From Actinomycetota bacterium (lineage in GTDB: Bacteria; Actinomycetota; Actinomycetes; S36-B12; UBA10799): DNA of 11,618 bases. The translations under genes were made by a program, and so were the position numbers. The notes beneath the pieces were generated by a model. That model was not told the origin of the DNA, ran no database searches, and worked only from the letters and a program-made list of their open reading frames with translations. Location: NCBI GenBank assembly GCA_030837395.1, contig JAUPKO010000190.1:1-11618 (forward strand), written 5' to 3'. Position 1 is the first letter of the stretch; each line of letters opens with the position of its first letter. Below are positions 1 to 7,043 of this stretch, in pieces.

Positions 1-2
1 GC

Positions 3-1340
3 GACCTCACCGAGGCATATCGCCTCCGCGAGGTGAGCCCTGTCGCCGTGACTCAGGAAGTGCTGGATCGCATCGAACAACGCGACCCAGAGTTGCGCGC
101 ATACGTCTTCGTCAACAGAGATGAGGCGTTGGACCAGGCCCGAGCGGCGGAGCATGCCTACGCGGTTGGCGATCCCCGAAGCAGCCTCGACGGGGTTCCC
201 ATCTCTGTGAAGGACGCTTTCCATGTGAGGGGACTGCCGACGACCCTCGGTTCCCGGGTCCACCGGGATGTTGTCTCACGTTCGGATTCCGGAGTCGTCA
301 AGCGGCTGCGAGTGGCGGGTTCCGTCATCCTCGGCAAGACAAATACCGCCGAGTTCGGCCAGTCCGCGACATGCGACAACATGTTGGGACCGGACACCGT
401 CAATCCCTGGGGCGAAGGGTTGACGCCAGGAGGTTCCAGCGGAGGCGCGGCGGTCTCCGTGGCGGCAGGAATGGCTTCGGTGGCCGTGGGTTCCGATGGT
501 GGCGGCTCAATCCGGATCCCAGCCGCGTTCACGGGCCTGGTGGGCGTTAAACCCACCTACGGACTCGTCCCCGACGAAAAGGGCTTTCGGGGAATGACGG
601 ATTTCGTTGTTGCGGGGCCCTTGGCGCGCCGGGTGGCGGATGCTCGAGCCCTGCTCTCGGTGCTCGCGGGCAGGCAGTTCGCACAGGACTCTCGCCCGCT
701 TCGCATCGCCTACGTCGCCCGACCCGAGGGACGTCCAGTCGACCCTCGGGTCGGTGCATCACTAGATGACGTAGCTCGGCTACTCGGAGACCTCGGCCAT
801 ACGGTGATCCCAATGGATCTAGATCTGGGAGGTTGGGAAGAAGTCTTCGGCCCCCTTGTTCTTGACGATGAGAACCGCGAGCGCGGCCACCTTCTTCAAC
901 TGTGCCCCGAGGAACTGACGCGATACGAGTTGGGAAGTCTGCGAGCGGCCCAGCATCTCGACCCACTCGATGTCGTTCGCGCGGAGGAGCTCCTTCCCCG
1001 GTACCGAGATCGCCTCGGGGGCTACTTCTCAGAAGTCGACGTGATTCTGACGCCCACCGTGGCAACTCCAGCATTCCCGTTGGGCGAGCGTCCACGAGTC
1101 ATCGACGGCGCTGAGGTGGATTGGCTTTGGGGGGCGTTCCCCTTCACTGTCCCCTTCAACGTCGCGGGGGTACCGGCAGTGACCATTCCATGTGGCCTGG
1201 TCGATGGCCTGCCGGTCGCCGCCCAACTGGTGACGGCAGCAGGCGCCGATGCGCTCGCCATGTCCATCGCAGAGCAACTCGAGGCTGCGCTGGCGCTGCA
1301 GCTGTTTCCGTCCGCAGTCGATGCACTACAGGCGCCCTGA
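3..1340 (+). CDS. Amidase signature family hydrolase (5' end outside window)
   Basis: This hydrolyses an amide (C-N) bond; the substrate cannot be read from the sequence. The amidase-signature Ser-cisSer-Lys triad is complete. Numbering from the GTG at 33, it is Lys60 (in PISVKD), Ser135 (in GGSSGG) and Ser159 (in DGGGSIRIPA). The 24-residue gap between the two serines is the family's normal spacing. The reading frame stays open upstream of that GTG to the window edge, and the ten extra residues (DLTEAYRLRE, leading into VSPVAV) look like the usual N-terminal helix of this family. The true start is therefore outside the window and the GTG is probably internal. Its TGA overlaps the Shine-Dalgarno (GAGGAG, 1339-1344) of the next gene, so it is co-transcribed with it. 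Possible roles are opening an amide or lactam, or releasing ammonia or formamide, in the pathway encoded downstream. Confidence 0.9.
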   Translation, partial: DLTEAYRLREVSPVAVTQEVLDRIEQRDPELRAYVFVNRDEALDQARAAEHAYAVGDPRSSLDGVPISVKDAFHVRGLPTTLGSRVHRDVVSRSDSGVVKRLRVAGSVILGKTNTAEFGQSATCDNMLGPDTVNPWGEGLTPGGSSGGAAVSVAAGMASVAVGSDGGGSIRIPAAFTGLVGVKPTYGLVPDEKGFRGMTDFVVAGPLARRVADARALLSVLAGRQFAQDSRPLRIAYVARPEGRPVDPRVGASLDDVARLLGDLGHTVIPMDLDLGGWEEVFGPLVLDDENRERGHLLQLCPEELTRYELGSLRAAQHLDPLDVVRAEELLPRYRDRLGGYFSEVDVILTPTVATPAFPLGERPRVIDGAEVDWLWGAFPFTVPFNVAGVPAVTIPCGLVDGLPVAAQLVTAAGADALAMSIAEQLEAALALQLFPSAVDALQAP

Positions 1341-1350
1341 GGAGCCCTGA

Positions 1351-2106
1351 ATGTCTGGACCGGTGCGCGTCGTAGAGAACGCAGGCATCCTCGAAATCAC
1401 CTTGAAGGCCCCGGAAACTCGCAACGCGCTCTCCAACGAGATGCTCGACGCCGTAGGCCAGGCCCTGCACGACGTAAATCGCGGTCTCGCGGGCGTCGTC
1501 ATCGCTGGGGCGGGCAGCGTGTTCAGCGCGGGAGCGGACTTCAGGGCCCTCAAGGGCAACGAATCCGATGTGTTGTATGACGCTCGAGTGAGTGAAGTCG
1601 TCGTCGCGATCATGCAATGCCCCGTGCCGGTTGTAGCTGCAGTTGAAGGCCCCTGCATGGGCGCGGCGGCAGACCTCGCGCTGGCGTGCGACTTCAGGAT
1701 CCTGTCCTCTGACTCATTCATGGAGATCCCCGCAGCCCGTCTGGGAATCATCTACAACCCATCGACCATTCGACGCATGCAGGGCCGATACCGCGATGAC
1801 GCACTTCGCCGCCTCTTCCTGCTTGGGGAGCGCGTGTCCGCGCCCGACGCCGTCTCCATGGGCTTGGCCACACAATCCGTGCCCGCTGGCACCGCCGCGG
1901 AGGCTGCACGGCTCCTCCTAGCCAGTCCTGGGGGGCGGTCCGGAGACGCCGTCGCGGGAATGAAGGCGGTGTTTAACAATCCGGACGCCGCCCTCGATGA
2001 AGGATCCGCGATCGACCGCGAAAGGAGGCGTCTGCTGAGCACGACGGAACGGCAGCACGCCGTCGCGGAACGACGCCCCAGATCTGCATCTACACAAGAC
2101 GACTAG
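1351..2106 (+). CDS. Crotonase-fold protein (enoyl-CoA hydratase/isomerase family) with atypical active site
   Basis: The 251-residue protein acts on an acyl-CoA thioester. It has the two crotonase oxyanion-hole segments, FSAGADFRAL (residues 58-67) and GPCMGAAADLALACD (100-114). Aligned by eye with rat mitochondrial enoyl-CoA hydratase, the catalytic Glu144 becomes Asp108, and Glu164 becomes Ala128 (in FMEIPAARLGI). A classical syn-hydration mechanism is therefore doubtful, and isomerase, hydrolase, lyase or ring-opening chemistry is possible. A PAARLG sequence at this position is, from memory, shared by a subgroup of actinobacterial crotonases, so it may be a subfamily trait and not decay. 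The C-terminus (from about residue 225) is Arg-rich and unlike the usual trimerisation helix. The start is set by GAGGAG six bases upstream, overlapping the amidase stop. The gap to the MaoC gene is 13 bases. Confidence 0.88.
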   Translation: MSGPVRVVENAGILEITLKAPETRNALSNEMLDAVGQALHDVNRGLAGVVIAGAGSVFSAGADFRALKGNESDVLYDARVSEVVVAIMQCPVPVVAAVEGPCMGAAADLALACDFRILSSDSFMEIPAARLGIIYNPSTIRRMQGRYRDDALRRLFLLGERVSAPDAVSMGLATQSVPAGTAAEAARLLLASPGGRSGDAVAGMKAVFNNPDAALDEGSAIDRERRRLLSTTERQHAVAERRPRSASTQDD

Positions 2107-2119
2107 CAGGGAGCTGAAC

Positions 2120-2941
2120 GTGACGGATCACCCGCAGCTGCAGGACTTGGCGGGCTACGACCTCGGAACTCATGTGGTCGAGTACGACGACAGAACAGTC
2201 ATCCTCTACGCATTGGCGGTAGGCGCGCCGGCGAATGAGCTGGAACTCGTCTTCGAGCGGGACCTACGGGCGATTCCGACTCTGGCCTGCGCGCTGGGCT
2301 TGTGGGCAGTTGAAGCTGCGGGCGCGATCGGTGCCTATGATCCTCGACGCTCCCTTCACGCACGCCAGTTGCTGACAATGCGTGGCACTCTCCCGACGCG
2401 CGGCCCGTTGGAGATGAATGGTCGCGTCACTAACGTCTTCGACAAAGGGAAGGCCGCGCTCATCGAAGTCGAGGCATCGGCCGAGTGCTTCACTGCGACG
2501 TACGGCATCTTCCTCCCGGGCCTGGGGGGATGGGGCGGAGATCGAGGCCCCTCGGCGGGATCGACCGAGGGAATCACCTTCGCCCAGACCGACGCGGCAC
2601 ACACCTCCTCAGACCTCGCGGCCCTCTACCGACTGACGGGGGATCGGCACCCATTGCACATCGACCCGGACGTCGCGAAAGCTAACGGCTTTGATCGACC
2701 CATCCTCCATGGCCTTTGCACCGTGGGTATCGCCGCGCGGATCGGCGCCCAGGCGGCTGGATGCAGTCCGGCGGACCTGCGGAGTCTTGATGTCCGGCTC
2801 TCCGCACCCGTCTTCCCGGGTGACACCGTTGAAGTAGACACGGTGGTGGAGGCCGGAAATGTCGACTTCCAGGCCCGCGTCGGAGACGTTGTCGTTCTGG
2901 CCGGTGGCCGAGCGACATTCGGCGGGCCGATGCGCTCATGA
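2120..2941 (+). CDS. MaoC-like double hot-dog acyl-CoA hydratase/dehydratase
   Basis: This is probably an (R)-specific enoyl-CoA hydratase or 3-hydroxyacyl-CoA dehydratase. It is 273 residues long with two hot-dog halves: a degenerate N-terminal one (about 1-135) and a catalytic C-terminal one (about 150-270). The hydratase-2 motif lies at about 170-183 (YRLTGDRHPLHIDP), with the catalytic Asp175 and His180, and is followed by GFDRPILHG at 190-198. The usual motif has Asn where this protein has His177. The layout matches the hydratase part of peroxisomal multifunctional enzyme 2 and its bacterial homologues. The start is GTG, six bases after AGGGAG (2108-2113). Its TGA overlaps the fbiC ATG in an ATGA, so the CoA enzymes are translationally coupled to F420 synthesis. 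Having a MaoC hydratase next to a crotonase with an altered active site suggests that this enzyme carries the hydration step. Confidence 0.88.
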   Translation: MTDHPQLQDLAGYDLGTHVVEYDDRTVILYALAVGAPANELELVFERDLRAIPTLACALGLWAVEAAGAIGAYDPRRSLHARQLLTMRGTLPTRGPLEMNGRVTNVFDKGKAALIEVEASAECFTATYGIFLPGLGGWGGDRGPSAGSTEGITFAQTDAAHTSSDLAALYRLTGDRHPLHIDPDVAKANGFDRPILHGLCTVGIAARIGAQAAGCSPADLRSLDVRLSAPVFPGDTVEVDTVVEAGNVDFQARVGDVVVLAGGRATFGGPMRS

Positions 2942-5235
2942 ACCTTGCCTCTGGCTCCCGCGTTGTCACCTACTCGCCGAAGGTGTTCATTCCGCTGACG
3001 CATCTGTGCCGAGATCGATGCGGGTACTGCACGTTCGCTTCTGCACCGCGTGACGTGCGCTCGCCCTTCTTGACGAAGGATGAGGTCCTGTCCATCGCCC
3101 ATGAGGGGGCAACGACCGGGTGCCATGAGGCTTTGTTCACTCTCGGGGAGTCGCCCGAGACACGATACGTCGAAGCGCGCCGCTGGCTCGCAGACCACGG
3201 ATACGAGACGACAGTGGACTACATCATCGATGCCTGTGCTGCGGTGGTCGAAGAGACGGGACTGCTCCCGCACGTCAATGCGGGTGCGCTGTCCCCCGAC
3301 GAGCTCCGCCGGCTGCGCGCGGTTGCGCCGAGTCAGGGCATGATGATCGAGACTCTCCGAGAGGGCCTTCCAGCTCATCGCGGTGCACGCGACAAACTTC
3401 CGTGGCGTCGGTTGGCAACCCTGGAGAGCGCAGGGGAGCTGAAGATCCCCTTCACGACGGGGCTGCTCGTTGGGATAGGCGAAGACAGAGCTGATCGGAT
3501 CAAGACTCTCGAGGCCATAGCTGAGTCGCACACGCGGCACGGGCACGTGCAAGAGGTCATCATCCAGGGCTTCCTGCCGAAGCAAGGAACGGCGATGCAG
3601 CGGATGCCCTCGTGCAGTCTCGAAGACCTGCTAGACACGATCCGTCTTGCCGGGGCGATTCTGCCCGAGGACATAGCCATCCAGTCACCGCCGAATCTCG
3701 TGAGTGATCTCGGGGTGTTGTTGGATGCCGGGGTCCGTGATCTCGGCGGCATCTCTCCCGTGACTCCGGACTTCGTCAACCCCGAGCGCCCCTGGCCATC
3801 GCTGAGCACGGTGGCGTCCGTGTGCGAGAGCCGCGGCTTCTCGCTCGTGTCACGACTGACCGTCCACCCCGCCTACGTGCGTGATGCCGCGGCATGGATT
3901 GATCCGGACCTGCGGTTCGCGGTCCTCGATCGCTCTGACGCAGCCGGCTACTCGCGTGATGATCATGGGAGCCTCTTCCCGGAGCGGTATCGGCCCGCTG
4001 CCGATGGCGGCACCGGCCCCGAAGTCGTGTCGATCGGCCGTCGCTCCACGATGTGGGCTGCGGGGCGAGGCGATGAACCGCATGCCCCCTCGCCTGGGTC
4101 ACGTGCACCCTCCCCGGAGATCTCGGAAGTCCTGCAGGGAGTCAGGGCCGGAGAGAAGCCGGGAGAAGTCGAACTAGCAGCCTTGTTCAGTGCGCGGGGT
4201 AGCGACGTCGCGGCCGTTGCATCGGTGGCCGATGAACTGCGACGGAAGTCGTGCGGCGAAGAGGTCACCTTCGTTGTTAACCGAAACATCAACTACACCA
4301 ACGTCTGTACGTTCCGCTGCACGTTCTGCGGATTCTCCAAGGGCCCGGCCTCATTGAACCTGCGCGGTCGTCCATACCTTCTGGATCAGTCGGAGATCGC
4401 CGAGCGCGTGCGCGAAGCCGCAGACCTCGGAGCGACGGAGGTCTGCCTCCAGGGTGGCATTCACCCTGACTTTGACGGGGACTTCTACCTGAAAGTGCTG
4501 CAGACCGTGCGAGAGGCGGCTCCGGACATCCACATTCACGGCTTCACAGCTCTTGAGGTGACCGAAGGCGCAAGGCGCTTGGGACTCGATCTGCGGGCGT
4601 ACCTGCAGTGTCTCAAGGACGCCGGCCTGTCCTCGCTCCCCGGAACAGCTGCGGAGATCCTCGATGACGAGGTGAGGGCAATCATCTGCCCAGACAAGGT
4701 CACGACTTCGGAGTGGCTGGATTGCCATGAGACAGCGCATGAACTCGGGTTGCGCTCGAATGTGACCATCATGTTCGGGCACATCGAGCAGCCGATTCAC
4801 TGGGTTCGCCACCTACTCCGAACGCGAGACCTACAGGAACGCACCGGAGGTTTCACAGAGTTCATACCGCTGCCCTTCGTGCACATGGCATCTCCCATGT
4901 ACCTGAAACGGCGCTCGCGACGGGGTCCTACGTGGCGTGAGGTCGTGCTCATGCATTCGGTGGGACGGATCGCGTACCGCGACTCGATCCCGAACGTGCA
5001 GGCGTCCTGGGTGAAACTTGGCCCGTCGGGAGTTCGTCAACTGCTCAATGCGGGAGCCAACGATCTCGGAGGCACCCTCATGGAGGAATCGATTTCCCGG
5101 GCCGCCGGCGCATCGCATGGAGCAGCGATGGGTGTGGGTGAGTTCCAGTCGATCGTGCATCCACTCGGGCGCCCGCTTGTACAGAGGACGACCTCGTACG
5201 GCAGGGTCAAAGCGCTGTCTGAGGCATCAGCATGA
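2938..5235 (+). CDS. fbiC: FbiC: fused CofG-CofH 7,8-didemethyl-8-hydroxy-5-deazariboflavin (Fo) synthase
   Basis: This makes Fo, the deazaflavin chromophore of cofactor F420, from tyrosine and 5-amino-6-ribitylamino-uracil, using two radical-SAM centres. The N-terminal CofG half (about 1-350) has CRDRCGYC, with Cys24, Cys28 and Cys31. The C-terminal CofH half (about 448-760) has CTFRCTFC, with Cys457, Cys461 and Cys464. Both CX3CX2C clusters are intact. A linker of about 50 residues (345-395), poor in recognisable motifs, joins them, followed by a helical region. At 765 residues the protein is shorter than mycobacterial FbiC (about 850). The difference is mainly at the N-terminus: only 23 residues precede the first Cys, so the helical leader seen in Mycobacterium is absent. 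Four-base overlaps on both sides (with maoC and cofC) indicate tight co-translation. Third-position GC is clearly below that of the downstream gcdH. This may be a second, pathway-specific copy. Confidence 0.95.
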   Translation: MNLASGSRVVTYSPKVFIPLTHLCRDRCGYCTFASAPRDVRSPFLTKDEVLSIAHEGATTGCHEALFTLGESPETRYVEARRWLADHGYETTVDYIIDACAAVVEETGLLPHVNAGALSPDELRRLRAVAPSQGMMIETLREGLPAHRGARDKLPWRRLATLESAGELKIPFTTGLLVGIGEDRADRIKTLEAIAESHTRHGHVQEVIIQGFLPKQGTAMQRMPSCSLEDLLDTIRLAGAILPEDIAIQSPPNLVSDLGVLLDAGVRDLGGISPVTPDFVNPERPWPSLSTVASVCESRGFSLVSRLTVHPAYVRDAAAWIDPDLRFAVLDRSDAAGYSRDDHGSLFPERYRPAADGGTGPEVVSIGRRSTMWAAGRGDEPHAPSPGSRAPSPEISEVLQGVRAGEKPGEVELAALFSARGSDVAAVASVADELRRKSCGEEVTFVVNRNINYTNVCTFRCTFCGFSKGPASLNLRGRPYLLDQSEIAERVREAADLGATEVCLQGGIHPDFDGDFYLKVLQTVREAAPDIHIHGFTALEVTEGARRLGLDLRAYLQCLKDAGLSSLPGTAAEILDDEVRAIICPDKVTTSEWLDCHETAHELGLRSNVTIMFGHIEQPIHWVRHLLRTRDLQERTGGFTEFIPLPFVHMASPMYLKRRSRRGPTWREVVLMHSVGRIAYRDSIPNVQASWVKLGPSGVRQLLNAGANDLGGTLMEESISRAAGASHGAAMGVGEFQSIVHPLGRPLVQRTTSYGRVKALSEASA

Positions 5236-5906
5236 CCGAGTGGCGCATAGTCATCCCCGTTAGGAAGTTGGGAGCGGGCAAGACGAGGACAGGCCTCGAT
5301 AGCAGTGACCGTCGCGACCTCTCGCTGGCGATGCTTCGGGACGTCATGGCCGCCGTCAAGGCGACACGGGGCGTGGGTGAGTTGGTCATTTGCACGAGTG
5401 ACACATCACTTCTTGACGCGCTTCCTCGCGATAACTTCTGGCTCACCACGGGTTCTGAGGGACTGAATACGGATCTCGAAGAGGCGTTGACAGACATCTC
5501 CGATCCCCGTCGTGGTGCGCCAACCGCAGTCGTGGTCGCGGACTTGCCCTGCCTCACGCCGAGCGACCTGCAGGCCGTCCTGGTTGAAGCCGAACGAGGT
5601 TCTGCGGCCTTCGTCGCGAGCGTCGATGGCGGAACCACGGTCCTTGCCAACTCTGACTCTCGTCGCTTGTCCCCGAGCTTTGGAGAGAGCTCAGCCGTCA
5701 AACATCGGCGATGGAACAAAGATGTGAGCAGCGCGGTCGGCGTTGGATGCCGCCTTGACGTCGACACACTCGAAGCGCTGGCCTGGGGTCAGCGCATCGG
5801 GCTGGGGCCCTCAACGGAGTCGTGGGTGACCTCCAAAGGCGGAATCGCTGCGCTCCTCGGCATCAGTGACCCCGAACGATCAATGAGAAAGGTGTCCATC
5901 GCGTGA
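5232..5906 (+). CDS. cofC: CofC/FbiD-type phospho(enol)lactate guanylyltransferase of F420 biosynthesis
   Basis: This transfers GMP to the three-carbon phospho-acid used in F420 synthesis: 2-phospho-L-lactate in archaea, phosphoenolpyruvate in mycobacterial FbiD. The product is what FbiA/CofD joins to Fo. The 224-residue protein shows the family's nucleotidyltransferase signature in order: IPVRKLGAGKTR (8-19), GLN (77-79), the metal-site DLP (104-106), GGTTVL (133-138), FGxxSxxxH (150-158) and LDVDT (175-179). The ATG overlaps the fbiC stop (ATGA), and its own TGA overlaps the GTG of npdG (GTGA), so it is translated together with both. The last 35 or so residues have no motif I recognise. Substrate choice between phospholactate, phosphoenolpyruvate and 3-phosphoglycerate cannot be told by eye. 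Confidence 0.9.
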   Translation: MTEWRIVIPVRKLGAGKTRTGLDSSDRRDLSLAMLRDVMAAVKATRGVGELVICTSDTSLLDALPRDNFWLTTGSEGLNTDLEEALTDISDPRRGAPTAVVVADLPCLTPSDLQAVLVEAERGSAAFVASVDGGTTVLANSDSRRLSPSFGESSAVKHRRWNKDVSSAVGVGCRLDVDTLEALAWGQRIGLGPSTESWVTSKGGIAALLGISDPERSMRKVSIA

Positions 5907-6568
5907 GTCAGGCCGGAGAGCAGCTGGATGCGTTACAGGTAGGAGTTCTCGGAGGTACCGGGGACCAAGGCCGAGGTTTGGCCCTGAGGCTGGCCAGGGC
6001 CGGCGTCAGTGTCATCCTTGGCTCACGCCAGGCAGAGCGGGCGGAAGCCGCTGCTGCGGACCTGGGTTATGGAATCCGCGGCGCAGACAACGCAACCTGT
6101 GCTGAGCAGGCATCCATTGTGATCGCCGCCGTCCCGTATGAAGGCCATGCTGCACTCCTGCGTGACCTCACGGGCCCGCTAGTTGGCAAGATCCTTGTGG
6201 ACTGCGTGAACCCCCTGGGATTCGACGAAAAGGGCGCCCACGTCATCCCCGTTCCGGAGGGGTCAGCAGCTGAGCAGGCCGCCCACATCCTGCCCCAGTC
6301 AGTCATTGTTGGGGCCTTTCACAATGTGTCTGCGGTTCTACTCCTCGACCCTGCAGGCTCACCAGTCGAGACGGATGTGCTGGTGCTGGGCGATGACCGA
6401 GCGGCCACCGATCGTGTCCAGGAACTTGTGAACCTCATTCCTGGGATGCGGGGAATCTACGGAGGACGCCTTCGCAATGCCGCACAGGTCGAGGCGCTGA
6501 CGGCAAATCTCATCTCAATCAACCGACGCTACAAGGCGCATGCCGGCATTCGAATCACGGACGTCTAG
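5903..6568 (+). CDS. npdG: F420:NADP oxidoreductase (NpdG/Fno family)
   Basis: This moves hydride between NADPH and coenzyme F420. In catabolic actinobacteria its usual role is to supply F420H2 to reductases. It is 221 residues long, normal for the family. The N-terminal Rossmann motif GGTGDQGRG (17-25) is the characteristic Fno version of GxGxxG, and GSR (40-42) at the end of the second strand fits recognition of the NADP 2'-phosphate. The start is GTG, overlapping the cofC stop by four bases; the next start-like codon would remove part of the Rossmann fold. The closest functional precedent is npdG from picrate and 2,4-dinitrophenol degraders (Rhodococcus, Nocardioides), where it feeds F420H2 to ring-reducing hydride transferases. 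Here it sits directly behind F420-synthesis genes, so cofactor supply and reduction are encoded together. A 24-base gap separates it from the stress-protein gene. Confidence 0.92.
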   Translation: MSQAGEQLDALQVGVLGGTGDQGRGLALRLARAGVSVILGSRQAERAEAAAADLGYGIRGADNATCAEQASIVIAAVPYEGHAALLRDLTGPLVGKILVDCVNPLGFDEKGAHVIPVPEGSAAEQAAHILPQSVIVGAFHNVSAVLLLDPAGSPVETDVLVLGDDRAATDRVQELVNLIPGMRGIYGGRLRNAAQVEALTANLISINRRYKAHAGIRITDV

Positions 6569-6592
6569 GCGAACCGATCGCTAGGAGGACGC

Positions 6593-6994
6593 ATGAAAGG
6601 GACAGTTGTGGTGGGGTTCGTGGACACTGCAGTGGGGCGGGCGGCCGTTGATGCTGCCGTACGCGAATGTCAACTCAGGTCGGCACGCCTCGTTGTGGTC
6701 AGTTCCGTTACGGGTGGACCGGGTAACGAACTGTATGCGCAGAGGGACGCCGTCGCTCGACTCACGGACGAGGTCGCCCAAGCTGGTACGGAGATGGACG
6801 TGCGGGAATACGCGCGCGGCAACGACCCAGCGACAGATCTGCTGGAGGTAGCGGAAGAAGTCAACGCAGATCTCATCGTGATCGGACTCCGTCGTCGCTC
6901 GCCCGTGGGCAAGTTGCTACTCGGCAGCAACGCCCAGAAGATCCTGCTCGAATCGGACATCCCTGTGCTGGCCGTCAAGCCGTCACAGCACTAG
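6593..6994 (+). CDS. Universal stress protein, UspA family, single domain
   Basis: This is a small cytosolic nucleotide-binding protein of 133 residues, one Usp domain. The C-terminal nucleotide loop can be seen at about 98-112 (GLRRRSPVGKLLLGS). In ATP-binding Usps it reads G-x2-G-x9-G-(S/T); here the second Gly is Arg101, while Gly98, Gly111 and Ser112 are kept. This LRRR form is, from memory, common among actinobacterial Usps, so nucleotide binding may be altered but need not be lost. The start is ATG with a strong AGGAGG (6583-6588) four bases upstream, which argues for abundant expression. It lies 24 bases after npdG and probably belongs to the same transcript. Its role in the pathway is unknown; Usps often accompany catabolic clusters that cause redox or solvent stress. 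Confidence 0.87.
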   Translation: MKGTVVVGFVDTAVGRAAVDAAVRECQLRSARLVVVSSVTGGPGNELYAQRDAVARLTDEVAQAGTEMDVREYARGNDPATDLLEVAEEVNADLIVIGLRRRSPVGKLLLGSNAQKILLESDIPVLAVKPSQH

Positions 6995-7043
6995 TCGCGA
7001 ACGAGTGACCCACATCCTTGCCCCAACAATCTTGGAGAGTGCC

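Noticed and set aside
2626..3585. 319-residue minus-strand open frame across maoC and fbiC
   Set aside because: It lies opposite two well-supported genes, is low in recognisable structure and crosses their junction.
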